Shown here: one piece after another, positions 43,509 to 52,423 of the stretch
How positions within the stretch are numbered: the first letter of the stretch is position 1
Layout of the letters: the number at the start of each line of letters is the position of its first letter
Assembly (NCBI RefSeq): GCF_018398335.1
Contig: NZ_JAHBRX010000001.1
Location: forward strand, 1,612,001 to 1,676,000
Reading direction: 5' to 3'
Source of the DNA: Chelatococcus sp. HY11
Lineage (GTDB): Bacteria; Pseudomonadota; Alphaproteobacteria; Rhizobiales; Beijerinckiaceae
DNA length: 64,000 bases
Position numbers and translations under genes: made by a program
The notes under the pieces: model-generated
Seen by the model: only the letters and a program-made list of their open reading frames with translations
What the model was told of the DNA's origin: nothing
Database searches by the model: none

Positions 43509-44696
43509 TCAGAGCTTCGCAACCCCCGAGCCGCCGACGCGGCGGCCACTGTCATGGGCGAAGAGCGAGAAGTCGCTGAGGTCGCATGTAACTGTCACGG
43601 CGTCTCCGAGGCCAAGATCGGTGTAGCCTGGAAGCGCAGCCATGACCTTGTCACCGTGGCGGCCTTCGTCGTCGTGGGCTGTCTGCACGCCATCAAGCGC
43701 AACTGACACGAGTGACTCGGCACCGATATGCTCGATGAGGGCGACCCGCCCGGTCAGGGACGCGCCGTTGGCCGGCCCGGCGCCGGCCTGCAGCTTCAAC
43801 GTTCCAGGGCGCACGCCCAACCAGACCTTGATCCCGTTCCCGGCGGGCAGCTCCGCGCTATCCGGCACGGGCAGAAGCGCCGAACCGATCCGGATCGCGC
43901 GACCCTCGCTCGTGCCGTCTATCAGGTTCATCGGCGGGGTGCCGATGAAGCGGGCGACGTACGTATTCGCCGGGCGCTCATAGATCTCACGCGGTGTGCC
44001 GAATTGCTGCAACTTACCATCGCGCAGGAGGGCAATGCGTGTGCCCATGGTCATCGCCTCGATCTGATCGTGCGTGACATAGACAAAATTGCCGCCGACA
44101 TCGCGATGCAGCTGCGTGATCTCGGCGCGCATGGCGGTGCGCAACTTGGCATCGAGGTTAGACAACGGCTCATCCATGAGGAAGGCCGACGGCTGGCGCA
44201 CCATCGCGCGCCCCAACGCCACGCGCTGTCTCTGCCCACCGGAGAGCGTGCGTGGATAGCGATCGAGCATCTTCGTCAAGGCCAGCATGTCGGCCGTACG
44301 CTCGACCTTCTCGCGCACCTCCGGTGAGTTCTCAATGCGGCGCTTGAAGTATCCGCCGACGACCGGCAGGTGATACCACCAGCGGAATTGCCGCATGATC
44401 AGCGGAAAGGCGATGTTCCGGCGCACCGTCATATGCGGATAGAGCGCGTAGGACTGGAAGACGAAGGCCATGTCGCGTTCGCTCGGCGGCAATTCATCGA
44501 CGCGACGCCCGCCAAGATGGATACTGCCGCCGCTGACTGTCTCGAGCCCCGCGATCATGCGAAGGATCGTTGATTTTCCGCAGCCGGAAGGCCCCAGCAA
44601 GACAAGGAATTCGTTGTCGCCGACATCGATATCGACACCATCGATCACCTTTACATCCTGGAAGGATTTGGTGATGTTGTTCAACTTAAGCGACAT
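43509..44696 (-). CDS. Sugar ABC importer ATPase (MalK/UgpC-like) with an insertion
   Basis: 395 residues. Walker A GPSGCGKST, Q-loop VFQSYALYPHMTV, signature LSGGQRQRV, Walker B FLMDEPLSNLDAK and the switch YVTHDQIEA are intact, and a TOBE domain follows (LGVRPGTLKL). Between FPLIMRQ and the signature, there are about 20 residues more than in usual MalK proteins, with the aromatic patch FRWWYHLPVVGGYFKRR. This lies in the helical subdomain that touches the permeases. Last gene of the operon; ATG at 44696 chosen because the frame upstream lacks character. Confidence 0.9.
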   Translation of the reverse strand: MSLKLNNITKSFQDVKVIDGVDIDVGDNEFLVLLGPSGCGKSTILRMIAGLETVSGGSIHLGGRRVDELPPSERDMAFVFQSYALYPHMTVRRNIAFPLIMRQFRWWYHLPVVGGYFKRRIENSPEVREKVERTADMLALTKMLDRYPRTLSGGQRQRVALGRAMVRQPSAFLMDEPLSNLDAKLRTAMRAEITQLHRDVGGNFVYVTHDQIEAMTMGTRIALLRDGKLQQFGTPREIYERPANTYVARFIGTPPMNLIDGTSEGRAIRIGSALLPVPDSAELPAGNGIKVWLGVRPGTLKLQAGAGPANGASLTGRVALIEHIGAESLVSVALDGVQTAHDDEGRHGDKVMAALPGYTDLGLGDAVTVTCDLSDFSLFAHDSGRRVGGSGVAKL

Positions 44697-44745
44697 GCGC
44701 GTCCCCTTGGAGAATACTGTCCGTTCGTGATTTTCACGGCGTCTA

Positions 44746-45579
44746 TCAACCCTTGACACCGCCCGACGTCATGCCGGCGACCACGTAGCGCTGGACGAAG
44801 AGATAGAAGACAACGGCGGGAACCGTGTAAATGAAGCCGACCGCCATCACCGTGTGAACCGGCGTGCTGAGCTCGCCTATGAAGCTCGCCAGGCCGACGG
44901 ATGCGGTACGCCACTGGTCGTCGCTGATGAAAGTCTGCGCGAAGACATATTCGTTCCAGCCATGGAAGAAGGCGATGACGGCAGCTGCGGCCAGAGTTGG
45001 CGCGATCAGGGGTACGACGACGGCAAGCACGATCCCGATGCGCGAACAGCCGTCGATACGGGCCGCCTCCTCGATCTCGTAGGGAACCGCGTCGATCGCG
45101 CCCTTCAGGATCCAGGTGACGACCGGAACCGTGAAGGCGGCATTGGCCAGGATCAACCCGAGCAAGGTGTTGAGCAGCGAGAGCTTCGTGAAGATGTCGT
45201 AGAGCGGCACCACCAGCATCGCTTCCGGCAGCATCTGCGTCAGAAACAGCGCGAAGCCGAACAGGAGCTTGCCCTTGAAATCCATGCGCGAGAGCGCATA
45301 GGCCGGCAGGATGGCGAGCACGATGCTGAGCGCCGTTGTGCCCACAGCCACGATGATGCTGTTGAACAGCCAGTGCCTCAGTGATGTGCCGCTCCAGGCT
45401 TCGATATAGGTCGGCAGTTGCGCCAGAGAGGGCAGCAGCTGGGGCCGATCGGCGAAGAGCTGATCGGACGGCGTCAGCGAGGTGACGAACATCCAATACA
45501 GCGGGAAGACAGCGACACCCAGAACAGCAAGGACAGCCGCGGCATGAAAGGGATGGAAACGCGCCATGCTGGAGCTCAC
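44746..45579 (-). CDS. Sugar ABC importer permease (MalG-like)
   Basis: 277 residues with six membrane helices. The EAA loop YEIEEAARIDGCSRIGIVLA, followed by VVVPLIAPTLAAAAV, is textbook MalG/UgpE. The first codon is a GTG at 45579 overlapping the preceding stop (GTGA); ATG 45567 is an alternative. Works with the MalF-like permease at 45576. Confidence 0.9.
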   Translation of the reverse strand: MSSSMARFHPFHAAAVLAVLGVAVFPLYWMFVTSLTPSDQLFADRPQLLPSLAQLPTYIEAWSGTSLRHWLFNSIIVAVGTTALSIVLAILPAYALSRMDFKGKLLFGFALFLTQMLPEAMLVVPLYDIFTKLSLLNTLLGLILANAAFTVPVVTWILKGAIDAVPYEIEEAARIDGCSRIGIVLAVVVPLIAPTLAAAAVIAFFHGWNEYVFAQTFISDDQWRTASVGLASFIGELSTPVHTVMAVGFIYTVPAVVFYLFVQRYVVAGMTSGGVKG

Positions 45580-46508
45580 CGCTTGCCGGTCGCAGCTTCA
45601 GTGCGCTGCGAAACCCAGAAATAGACGACGGTCACGAGAACCGCGATGACGAGGCCGATCACGCCGACCGCCGCAGCCTTGCCGAGATCGAGATAGACGA
45701 AGGCGCGCCGGTAGAGATCGATGACGAGCGTATTGGTCTCACCGAGGGGGCCGCCTTGCGTCATCAGCCAGATCACGTCGAAACGCCGGAGCGACCAGAC
45801 CGTGATAAGGAGCGTCAGCAGGGTCACCGTGGGACGGATCGTCGGCCAGACGACCGCCTTGAAAACGCTGAAGCGATCCGCGCCATCGATGACGGCCGCT
45901 TCGCGCAATTCCGATGGAACACCCTGAAGCGCGGCGAGGATAACGACCGCCGAGAAGGGAAAGATCTGCCAGAGCGTGGTGATCAGGATCGCCGGCAGGG
46001 CCATCGACGGCTCGTCCAGCCAGTTCACGCCCCCCGAGGCGAAACCGAAGAACTGCGCCAGCCGGCTGAAGAGGCCGTATTGCGCATTGTACATCCAGGT
46101 GAAGATCAGCGCGGCCGCCACGGGCGGTGCGGCCCATGGGACCGTGACCAGCGCGCGAGCCAGGCCGCGCCCGCGGAATGGGCGATCAAGCAGAAGCGCC
46201 GCCATAAGACCGAGGAAAATGGATCCCACAACGCAGATGACGGTGTAGACGACCGTTACCCGCAAGGACTGGCCGAATTCCGGATCCGTCAGCAATTCCC
46301 GGTAGTTGTCAGCCCCGACGAAGGTGCTGCTGCCGGGATTGAGCAACGAGGTCGAGGTCACGCTCAGGAAGAATTGCTGCAGGAGCGGGTAGAACTGGAA
46401 CGCCAGCAAATACAGCGTGACCGGCGCGATGAAGACCATCGGCAGCCATCGGCTCGGGTCCGTTTTGCGGGCGGCAATCGCCGCGTCGTGCGAGGGCGGT
46501 CTGGTCAT
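45576..46508 (-). CDS. Sugar ABC importer permease (MalF-like)
   Basis: 310 residues with six membrane helices. The EAA loop SELREAAVIDGADRFSVFKA leads into VVWPTIRPTVTLLTL, and WLMTQGGPLGETNTLVIDLY is typical of the MalF/UgpA side. The start ATG 46508 opens with MTRPPSHDAA; the longer frame upstream is a shadow of the intergenic region. It follows the binding-protein gene by about 130 bp. Confidence 0.9.
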   Translation of the reverse strand: MTRPPSHDAAIAARKTDPSRWLPMVFIAPVTLYLLAFQFYPLLQQFFLSVTSTSLLNPGSSTFVGADNYRELLTDPEFGQSLRVTVVYTVICVVGSIFLGLMAALLLDRPFRGRGLARALVTVPWAAPPVAAALIFTWMYNAQYGLFSRLAQFFGFASGGVNWLDEPSMALPAILITTLWQIFPFSAVVILAALQGVPSELREAAVIDGADRFSVFKAVVWPTIRPTVTLLTLLITVWSLRRFDVIWLMTQGGPLGETNTLVIDLYRRAFVYLDLGKAAAVGVIGLVIAVLVTVVYFWVSQRTEAATGKR

Positions 46509-46641
46509 GGCGCAAATCCGGGTACGGGATGGTGAGAGGCGGCAGCGCTCAACGCGCCGCCGCCATCCAGAACAATTGCAATCGGTGATGAACCGTGGCG
46601 GTCCTCTTTGTTCAAGAGGGCCGACGTCGAGGCACCGGGGG

Positions 46642-47886
46642 TTACTGGCCGAGCACGCGGGTTTGCACGAGGCGCTGCGCCTCATCCATCGCCACCTGCG
46701 GAGCAACACCGCCCTGCAGAACCTTGAGAAGCTGCTGCACGACGATCTGCTGGATCTCGGGCGACTTGACCTCGAGGCCCTGCGGCAGAGCCGGAACGCT
46801 ATAAGGCGTCTGCTCGTCATAGGCCTTCAGCCAAGGCATCTCCTTGAGCTCCTCGGGCGTGCGCTCGACGATCGTGGCGACGTTGACCGCTCCGAGCAGG
46901 GTCTGCAGCTCCTGCTGGTTCTTGGGCTCCAGCATCCACCGCAGGAACTTCGCCGCTGCGTCTTTCACCTTTGTGTTGGCATTGATGGTGATGGGCGCGA
47001 GGATCATGCCCTGCTGCCGATGCGGGAAGGGAGAGTGGGCCGCGCTGATGGGATGCGCCTTGCCCTGGGATGTCAGGATCGTCGCGACGCCGCCGTTGTC
47101 GACAACGGTTGCGATCTTGCCTTCCCAGAACATGCGGCGATAGGTGGCGGCATCCGTGCCCTTGGGCGTGATACCGGCATCGTAGACCTGCTTGTAGGCG
47201 GCGATGCCCGCGACGACCTCGGGGCTGTTGAAGGTCGGCGTGCCATCGGGCTTCGACCAGCGGCCACCGAAACCGTAGACGAAGTTGGTGACGTCATACC
47301 AGACACCGCCGCGCTCGGCCATGGTGGCGCGATAGGCAAAACCGTAATTGCCATCCTTGGTCGCGGCCTTGGCGGCGGCGAGGAACTCGTCAAAAGTCTT
47401 GGGCGGCTTGCCGTCCGGAAGCAGCGCCGCATTATAGATCATCGCGTAATTCGCGGTATCGAAGGCGACGCCATAGCGCTTTCCGTTGATCTTCAGATAG
47501 CTGTCGGCGCTGGTGAACTTATAGTCGGCGTCGTTGATGACGCCATCCCATGGGAGCACGGAATTGGAGGCGGCCGCCGCATAGAACTCAGGCAGGTCGA
47601 AACGGATGAGATCCGGGCCGCCCTTGCCGCCGAGCTGGGTGAAGATCGTGGAGGCAAAGGACGAGAAAGGAATGGTGACCGGTTTGACTTCGATGTCCGG
47701 GTTCGCCGCGTTGAACTTTTCGACCCAAGCTTTCAGCCTGTCGCCCCGCCCCACTTCAGCGAAATGCGAAGCGGCAAAAGTGACCACGGTCTTTCCCGAC
47801 TGAGCATAGGCTCCCGTCGCAGCAAAAAGCATCGTCCCTGCGACTGCTGTCGCGAAGGACCCAGACAATATTTTGCGCATTTTCAT
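46642..47886 (-). CDS. Sugar-type extracellular solute-binding protein (family 1)
   Basis: 414 residues. The Sec signal ends near TGAYAQ. The mature protein starts KTVVTFAASHFAEVGRGDRL, then PDLIRFDLPEFYAAA, YGVAFDTANYAMIYN and TFDEFLAAAKAATKD, as in family 1 binding proteins for sugars or sugar derivatives. GGGAG is 9 bases before the ATG at 47886; ATG 47895 is a weaker alternative. The ligand may be a sugar acid or polyol; linked CoA-enzymes hint at an acid. Confidence 0.9.
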   Translation of the reverse strand: MKMRKILSGSFATAVAGTMLFAATGAYAQSGKTVVTFAASHFAEVGRGDRLKAWVEKFNAANPDIEVKPVTIPFSSFASTIFTQLGGKGGPDLIRFDLPEFYAAAASNSVLPWDGVINDADYKFTSADSYLKINGKRYGVAFDTANYAMIYNAALLPDGKPPKTFDEFLAAAKAATKDGNYGFAYRATMAERGGVWYDVTNFVYGFGGRWSKPDGTPTFNSPEVVAGIAAYKQVYDAGITPKGTDAATYRRMFWEGKIATVVDNGGVATILTSQGKAHPISAAHSPFPHRQQGMILAPITINANTKVKDAAAKFLRWMLEPKNQQELQTLLGAVNVATIVERTPEELKEMPWLKAYDEQTPYSVPALPQGLEVKSPEIQQIVVQQLLKVLQGGVAPQVAMDEAQRLVQTRVLGQ

Positions 47887-47983
47887 CGACGTCATCTCCC
47901 GAGATGTTCTTCTAGTGGCGATATCTTATGGTCAAGGTGAAATGTTATTGTTCTGATTGTCCCCCATACGGCGGAAATACATC

Positions 47984-48754
47984 CTACCTGCGCCGGAAGA
48001 CCGGCTGGCGCTTCTCCTTGAAGGCAGCCCGCCCCTCGGCGGCATCCTCAGTGGCGAAGCAGATGGTCTGGAGATCGCGTTCATAGGCGATGGCCTGCGT
48101 GATCGGCAACGCATGAGCGGCCGCCAGATTCATCTTCGCGGTCTCTGCCGCAACCGGCGCCCGGCTGGCGATGATCCCAGCGAGCTCCTGGGCGCGTGCC
48201 AGCAATGCGTCCTGCGGCACGACTTCGCTGACGAGCCCCCAGGCGAGCGCCCTCGCCGCGTCGATCGGATCCCCCGTCAGGATCATCATGGCCGCGTTGG
48301 AAGAGCCGATGCTATGCGAAAGAAAGGCAGCGACCCCGCCGCCGCCGATCCACCCGAGCTTGATCTCCGGCGCGCCGAATTGCGCGTTGTCGGAAGCGAT
48401 GCGAATATCGCAACTCATGGCAGTCTCGAGTCCGCCGCCGAAGGCATAGCCGTTCACCGCGGCGATCGACGGCTTACGCAAATTGCGGATGGCGTCGCAA
48501 TAGTCCTCGCGATTACGGAAGTTCCAGGCGGTGTCGTAACGGTCGAGTTCGCGGATGTCCGAGCCGCAGGAGAACGACTTCGGACCAGCGCCCGTCAGCA
48601 CGACGCAGCGAATGGCGTCGTCGTCATTGCAGCGCTTGACGGCGGCAACCAGGGCCGAAGCCATTTCGGGCGTCACCGCATTGAGCTTCGCCGGGCGGTT
48701 CAGGGTGATCGTGGCAACGAAGCCGTCGATCGTGAAGCCGATTTCTTCTGTCAT
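47984..48754 (-). CDS. Enoyl-CoA hydratase/isomerase family protein
   Basis: 256 residues, normal length. ATITLNRPAKLNAVTPEMAS, the oxyanion segment SFSCGSDIRELDR, and AAVNGYAFGGGLETAMSCDI with APEIKLGW carry the crotonase-fold signature and the acidic residue of the active site. It acts on an acyl-CoA, presumably the one made by the CoA-transferase two genes upstream. It begins 18 bp after the solute-binding-like gene. Confidence 0.9.
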   Translation of the reverse strand: MTEEIGFTIDGFVATITLNRPAKLNAVTPEMASALVAAVKRCNDDDAIRCVVLTGAGPKSFSCGSDIRELDRYDTAWNFRNREDYCDAIRNLRKPSIAAVNGYAFGGGLETAMSCDIRIASDNAQFGAPEIKLGWIGGGGVAAFLSHSIGSSNAAMMILTGDPIDAARALAWGLVSEVVPQDALLARAQELAGIIASRAPVAAETAKMNLAAAHALPITQAIAYERDLQTICFATEDAAEGRAAFKEKRQPVFRRR

Positions 48755-48772
48755 CGTTCAATCCTGCAAAGT

Positions 48773-49921
48773 CTATCGCTCGCCGCCCGTCCGGCGGCTG
48801 TGAGCATATCGATCCTGGAGACGGGCAAGGACGTCTCGATGCGAACTGCGCATGGCAAGGGCCTGGCGCAGCATCTCCGAAGCGTCCGTCTGGAAGGCGA
48901 TATAGCCGTCATGGCGCGGGCGGACATAGGCCGCCTCCAGCGTCTCGGCCGTATTGGCGTAGAACTCGCCCCAACGGCCATTCACGCCGTCATCATGCCA
49001 GGCATCGCGCCGGCTAGGCTGGCCATCGTGATGGGGAATGAAGCCGCGCTGAGCCTCGGCACCCAACAGCCAGCGCAAATGATCGAGCAACTGCGGAGTG
49101 ATTTCGCAGCGCCGCGACAAGCCGATCCCGGTGCCGCCCAGGGTCGAGCCCGGACGACCGCCCACCTCCGCACGCGGGGCATTGGCAAAGGTGATCGGCC
49201 TGCCCTGCCCTTCCGCAGGCGCGGCATAGTTGACGTAGCCATAGACGAGCGGGCACAGCACGACATCCTCGTGACGTGCCATATGCTCAAGAATGCCGAT
49301 CGGGTTCTTCGCGCGTGTCCCCTCCGGCATCCGGCCATCGAGTTCGGCCATGATGGCGAGCACGTCGAGGCCGACCGCCTCGGATATCAGGACGTCCGCG
49401 TTCGTGACGGCGGGTGGCTCCCCGAGCGCCGCCCCAATCGAGAGGAAACTGAGGCAGGCGTGCGGACCGGCGAGCGAGAGTGCGACCGGCTTGCGCAGGG
49501 AGAGATCGAGCACGTTCTGCCAGGTTTGGGGAACGTCTTGGTCGAGGAGATCAGCGCGCAACGCCATCACCTGGGTGGCGGCATCGAGCGGCAGCGCCCA
49601 ATGCACACCGCCGAAACGGTAGCTGGCCAGGCTCGGGCCGATGCTGTCGCGCCCCCAGGCGGCAACCTCATCAGCCGTGAACACCTCCTCCAGCGGGCGC
49701 AGGCATCCCCGCGTCACCGCCTCACCGACATGCGGATGATCCATCACCACGAGGTCATAACGTGCGCAGAGATCCTCGATGGGATGCTCCTCGAAGCCCT
49801 CCAGCGGCTGCTTGTCCCAGTCGATGGCGAGGCCGTCTCTGGCCTCGTCGAGCCCGGCTGCCGCCGCAGCAAGTGCGTTGTAGCCGCGGGGGTGATCCCA
49901 TGTGAGGGCGCGGTAGCGCAT
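48773..49921 (-). CDS. Signal-less solute-binding-protein homologue in a CoA operon
   Basis: 382 residues. Blocks such as IEDLCARYDLVVMDHPHVGE, VHWALPLDAATQVMALRADL, PQTWQNVLDLS and VNYAAPAEGQGRPITFANAP follow the plan of family 1 solute-binding proteins. There is no signal peptide: the N-terminus is MRYRALTWDHPRGYNALAAA. So it should stay in the cytoplasm. Its ATG shares bases with the CoA-transferase stop (TGATG at 49919-49923), meaning the two proteins are made together. It may bind the acid or acyl-CoA, or be a repurposed enzyme; a function cannot be read. The sugar importer in the same run has its own normal binding protein. Confidence 0.78.
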   Translation of the reverse strand: MRYRALTWDHPRGYNALAAAAAGLDEARDGLAIDWDKQPLEGFEEHPIEDLCARYDLVVMDHPHVGEAVTRGCLRPLEEVFTADEVAAWGRDSIGPSLASYRFGGVHWALPLDAATQVMALRADLLDQDVPQTWQNVLDLSLRKPVALSLAGPHACLSFLSIGAALGEPPAVTNADVLISEAVGLDVLAIMAELDGRMPEGTRAKNPIGILEHMARHEDVVLCPLVYGYVNYAAPAEGQGRPITFANAPRAEVGGRPGSTLGGTGIGLSRRCEITPQLLDHLRWLLGAEAQRGFIPHHDGQPSRRDAWHDDGVNGRWGEFYANTAETLEAAYVRPRHDGYIAFQTDASEMLRQALAMRSSHRDVLARLQDRYAHSRRTGGER

Positions 49922-51129
49922 CACGCGGTCTCCGCCTCGCCGACGACGCCGGAGGCCACGAGTTCATTGATCTTCTCAGGCGCATAGCCCGCTTCCGCGA
50001 GAACCTCGCGGGTATGTTCACCAGCAAGCGGCGCGCCACGTTCGACGCTGGACGGGGTCTTGGAGAACTTGATGGGGAAGCCCGGCGTGGTGACCCGGCC
50101 CTCGGTCGGGTGATCATAGGTGACGAAGGTCCCGTTATGGGCGATCTGGGGGTCCTTCAGCAAATCCTCGTAGCCATAGACCGGCCCGCACCAGATGTCG
50201 TTGGCGCGGAAGAGCTCCAGCCACTCGGCGCTGGTTCGCTCCGTCAGCTTCGCGCGGGTCTTGGCAAAGATCTCATCGCGCCGCGCCCAACTGTCGACCT
50301 CATCATTCATATCCAGGAACGCTGGCTCGCCGATCAACTCGCCAAGCCGCTTCAGGGGCGGGAAGGCAAGGATGATGAAGCCGTCGCTCGTCGCGAAGGC
50401 GCCATAGGGCGAACGGATATAGACATGGGCATGCGGCTCGCTGGAACGCTTCTGGGGCTTGCCGGCGACCGTATAGACGGACAGCTCCTGCATCTGCAGG
50501 GTCGTGATGGCGTCCAGCATATTGACCTGGACGAGCTGTCCCTCCCCCGTGCGTTCGCGATGGAGAAGCGCCGCGAGCACACCCTCGAAGGCCGTGTAGG
50601 CCGTGACGGCGTCAACGAGATACTGGCCGGCAGGCGTCGGCGCCTCGCCGTCCCGCCCGGCCGACAGCATAGCCCCGGAAAGCCCCTGGAGGATGAGGTC
50701 CTGGCCAGGATGGTTGATATAAGGCCCGCTCTCGCCATAGCCGGACATCGAGACATAGACGAGGCCCGGATTGATCGCCGAGAGGGTTTCGTAATCGACA
50801 CCCAGACGCTTGGCGACACCGGGACGGTAATTCTGCAGAAAAACATCCGCCGTCTTGACGAGATCGAGCAGCAGCGCCTTGCCCGCCGGATCCTTCAGGT
50901 TCACCGACAATGAGCGCTTGTTGCGGTTCAGCGACAGAAACGAAACATTGATGCGATTGCCGCCGGCGCCACCGGCGGAGACATGGCGCTGCCACTCGCC
51001 AGCAACCGGCTCCACCTTGACCACATCCGCCCCGAGATCGCCAAGACGTTGCGCCGCGAGAGGCCCTGCCATGGCGATCGAACAATCAAGAACGCGGTAG
51101 CCGCTGAGTACGTTACGCTTGCTTGTCAT
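49921..51129 (-). CDS. Family III CoA-transferase (CaiB/BaiF type)
   Basis: 402 residues. LDCSIAMAGPLAAQRLGDLG and DVVKVEPVAGEWQR at the N-terminus, NRNKRSLSVNLKDPAGKALL, FLQNYRPGVAKRLGVDYE, and the PTPAGQYLVDAVTAYTAFEG region holding the catalytic Asp are standard. It moves CoA between two carboxylic acids. The start ATG 51129 fits the usual N-terminus; upstream residues are a shadow. With the hydratase and SDR genes it outlines a CoA-dependent breakdown of an imported acid. Confidence 0.92.
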   Translation of the reverse strand: MTSKRNVLSGYRVLDCSIAMAGPLAAQRLGDLGADVVKVEPVAGEWQRHVSAGGAGGNRINVSFLSLNRNKRSLSVNLKDPAGKALLLDLVKTADVFLQNYRPGVAKRLGVDYETLSAINPGLVYVSMSGYGESGPYINHPGQDLILQGLSGAMLSAGRDGEAPTPAGQYLVDAVTAYTAFEGVLAALLHRERTGEGQLVQVNMLDAITTLQMQELSVYTVAGKPQKRSSEPHAHVYIRSPYGAFATSDGFIILAFPPLKRLGELIGEPAFLDMNDEVDSWARRDEIFAKTRAKLTERTSAEWLELFRANDIWCGPVYGYEDLLKDPQIAHNGTFVTYDHPTEGRVTTPGFPIKFSKTPSSVERGAPLAGEHTREVLAEAGYAPEKINELVASGVVGEAETA

Positions 51130-51384
51130 AACCTGATCTATCCTGTGGTGCAGTCGAGGGCAGCGGTTGCCGCACAGGCACCCGCCGCGATCATGGATGC
51201 GCCCGCGCTCCACGGCCGCGAGGGCGCCGCGAAGACCCGCACGAGCAGCCGAAAGCACGCGGCATCCATACTGAGCCGGTCGCCGTCGTGGGCCGCGGGC
51301 ATTTCAAGTCGTTGACCGGAGCGATCTCTTTTGAACCGGATCACTCCTCCGGGCCCGGCGGCGATACAGCCCCGGGTCCCGCCG

Positions 51385-52155
51385 TCAGTTCGCCGCGATG
51401 AAGTTGCGGTTCCAGGTCGGACTAATGAGCACTTCGTTGACGCAAACCCGCGGAGGCATCTCGGCCACCACGCGGATCATCTGCCCCACGTCGTCCGGCC
51501 GCAGAAGCCGTTCCAGTTCCTCCGGCAGGGGCGGCACAGGGCGCTTCATGATGAGGTCCGTCGCGACCTCGCCAGGCATGATGACGCTGGAGCGAATGCC
51601 GTTGCCGCACTCTTCCATGTTGAGGGAATGGCTGAGCGTCACCACCGCCTGCTTGGCCGAATTGTATCCGGGACCGCCGAGAAGGACCGGATGCCGGCCG
51701 ACCCACGACGAGACGATGATCACGAGCCCGTCGCGCCGCGCCCGCATTCCCGGGAGCACGGATTGGATGGCATGCATCGTTCCGTTCAGATTGACATCGA
51801 TCAGCGTTTTCCAGGTCGCCGGATCGAGCGACGCGAAGCTGCGATTAGGCACATTGACGCCGGCACTGGCAACAAGGATGTCGATACCGCCGCGCTCGGC
51901 GATAATTCTGTCGGCAACGCCGCGAACACTGGCCTCATCGGCGACATCGACGACGGCGGCGGCAGCCGCACCACCAGCGGCGACGATGCCATCGACCACG
52001 GTCGCGAGGGCTTCCTCACGCCGACCGGAAATGACGACATACGCGCCAGCGGCGGCAAGCGCCCGGGCACCGGCCGCACCGATGCCACTTCCGCCTCCTG
52101 TGATCCAGGCAATCTTGCCCGTCAGCCCACCCATAGCCAGCGCTTCCGTTCCCAT
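51385..52155 (-). CDS. SDR-family oxidoreductase
   Basis: 256 residues. NAD(P)-binding IAWITGGGSGIGAAGARALA, LVASAGVNVPN, and the catalytic Ser in IIVSSWVGRHP with Tyr and Lys in GPGYNSAKQAVV are all present, so it should be active, unlike the SDR at 40646. The first gene of the operon reading left, 51-120 bp from two palindromes that suit the divergent LacI protein. The ATG at 52155 is preferred; ATG 52134 is possible. Confidence 0.88.
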   Translation of the reverse strand: MGTEALAMGGLTGKIAWITGGGSGIGAAGARALAAAGAYVVISGRREEALATVVDGIVAAGGAAAAAVVDVADEASVRGVADRIIAERGGIDILVASAGVNVPNRSFASLDPATWKTLIDVNLNGTMHAIQSVLPGMRARRDGLVIIVSSWVGRHPVLLGGPGYNSAKQAVVTLSHSLNMEECGNGIRSSVIMPGEVATDLIMKRPVPPLPEELERLLRPDDVGQMIRVVAEMPPRVCVNEVLISPTWNRNFIAAN

Positions 52156-52205
52156 TGCGATGCGACTAGCCCTTATCGGGCGCCAAATGCGCAATCGCTT
52201 GTTAC

Positions 52206-52219
52206 CGCTAACGTTAGCG
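52206..52219. promoter_or_regulatory. LacI-type operator 1
   Basis: CGCTAACGTTAGCG is a perfect 14-bp palindrome with a central CG, the form typical of LacI/GalR-family sites. It lies 51 bp upstream of the SDR start. Confidence 0.7.
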
Positions 52220-52266
52220 TTAACACAATCAGCAAAAAGAATGCAAGCCGACTCGCGAAAAATATA

Positions 52267-52279
52267 TTAGCGCTAACGT
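52267..52279. promoter_or_regulatory. LacI-type operator 2
   Basis: TTAGCGCTAA (52267-52276) is a perfect palindrome with a central CG, and CGCTAACGT (52271-52279) repeats nine bases of operator 1. The 65-bp centre-to-centre spacing is close to six helical turns, which would suit cooperative binding or looping. Confidence 0.6.
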
Positions 52280-52423
52280 CGTCGGTCCCGCCGATGCTAC
52301 GAGAGGTAACGTGGGATAGGAAAAAGCTGGCTTGCGGAAGAGATGGGCTGCGAGAAGCAGGACTGACATCGGCATGGGCGATTGCCATTCGTGCCAGGAT
52401 CATTGAGGAGAAACTGTCGCCCC

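Noticed and set aside
46417-47940. 507-codon plus-strand frame
   Set aside because: Antisense to the solute-binding protein gene, which has a signal peptide and ribosome binding site.
47957-49987. 676-codon plus-strand frame across three minus-strand genes
   Set aside because: It is antisense to the hydratase and the binding-protein homologue, both of which show clear motifs. The product is Arg/His-rich and featureless.
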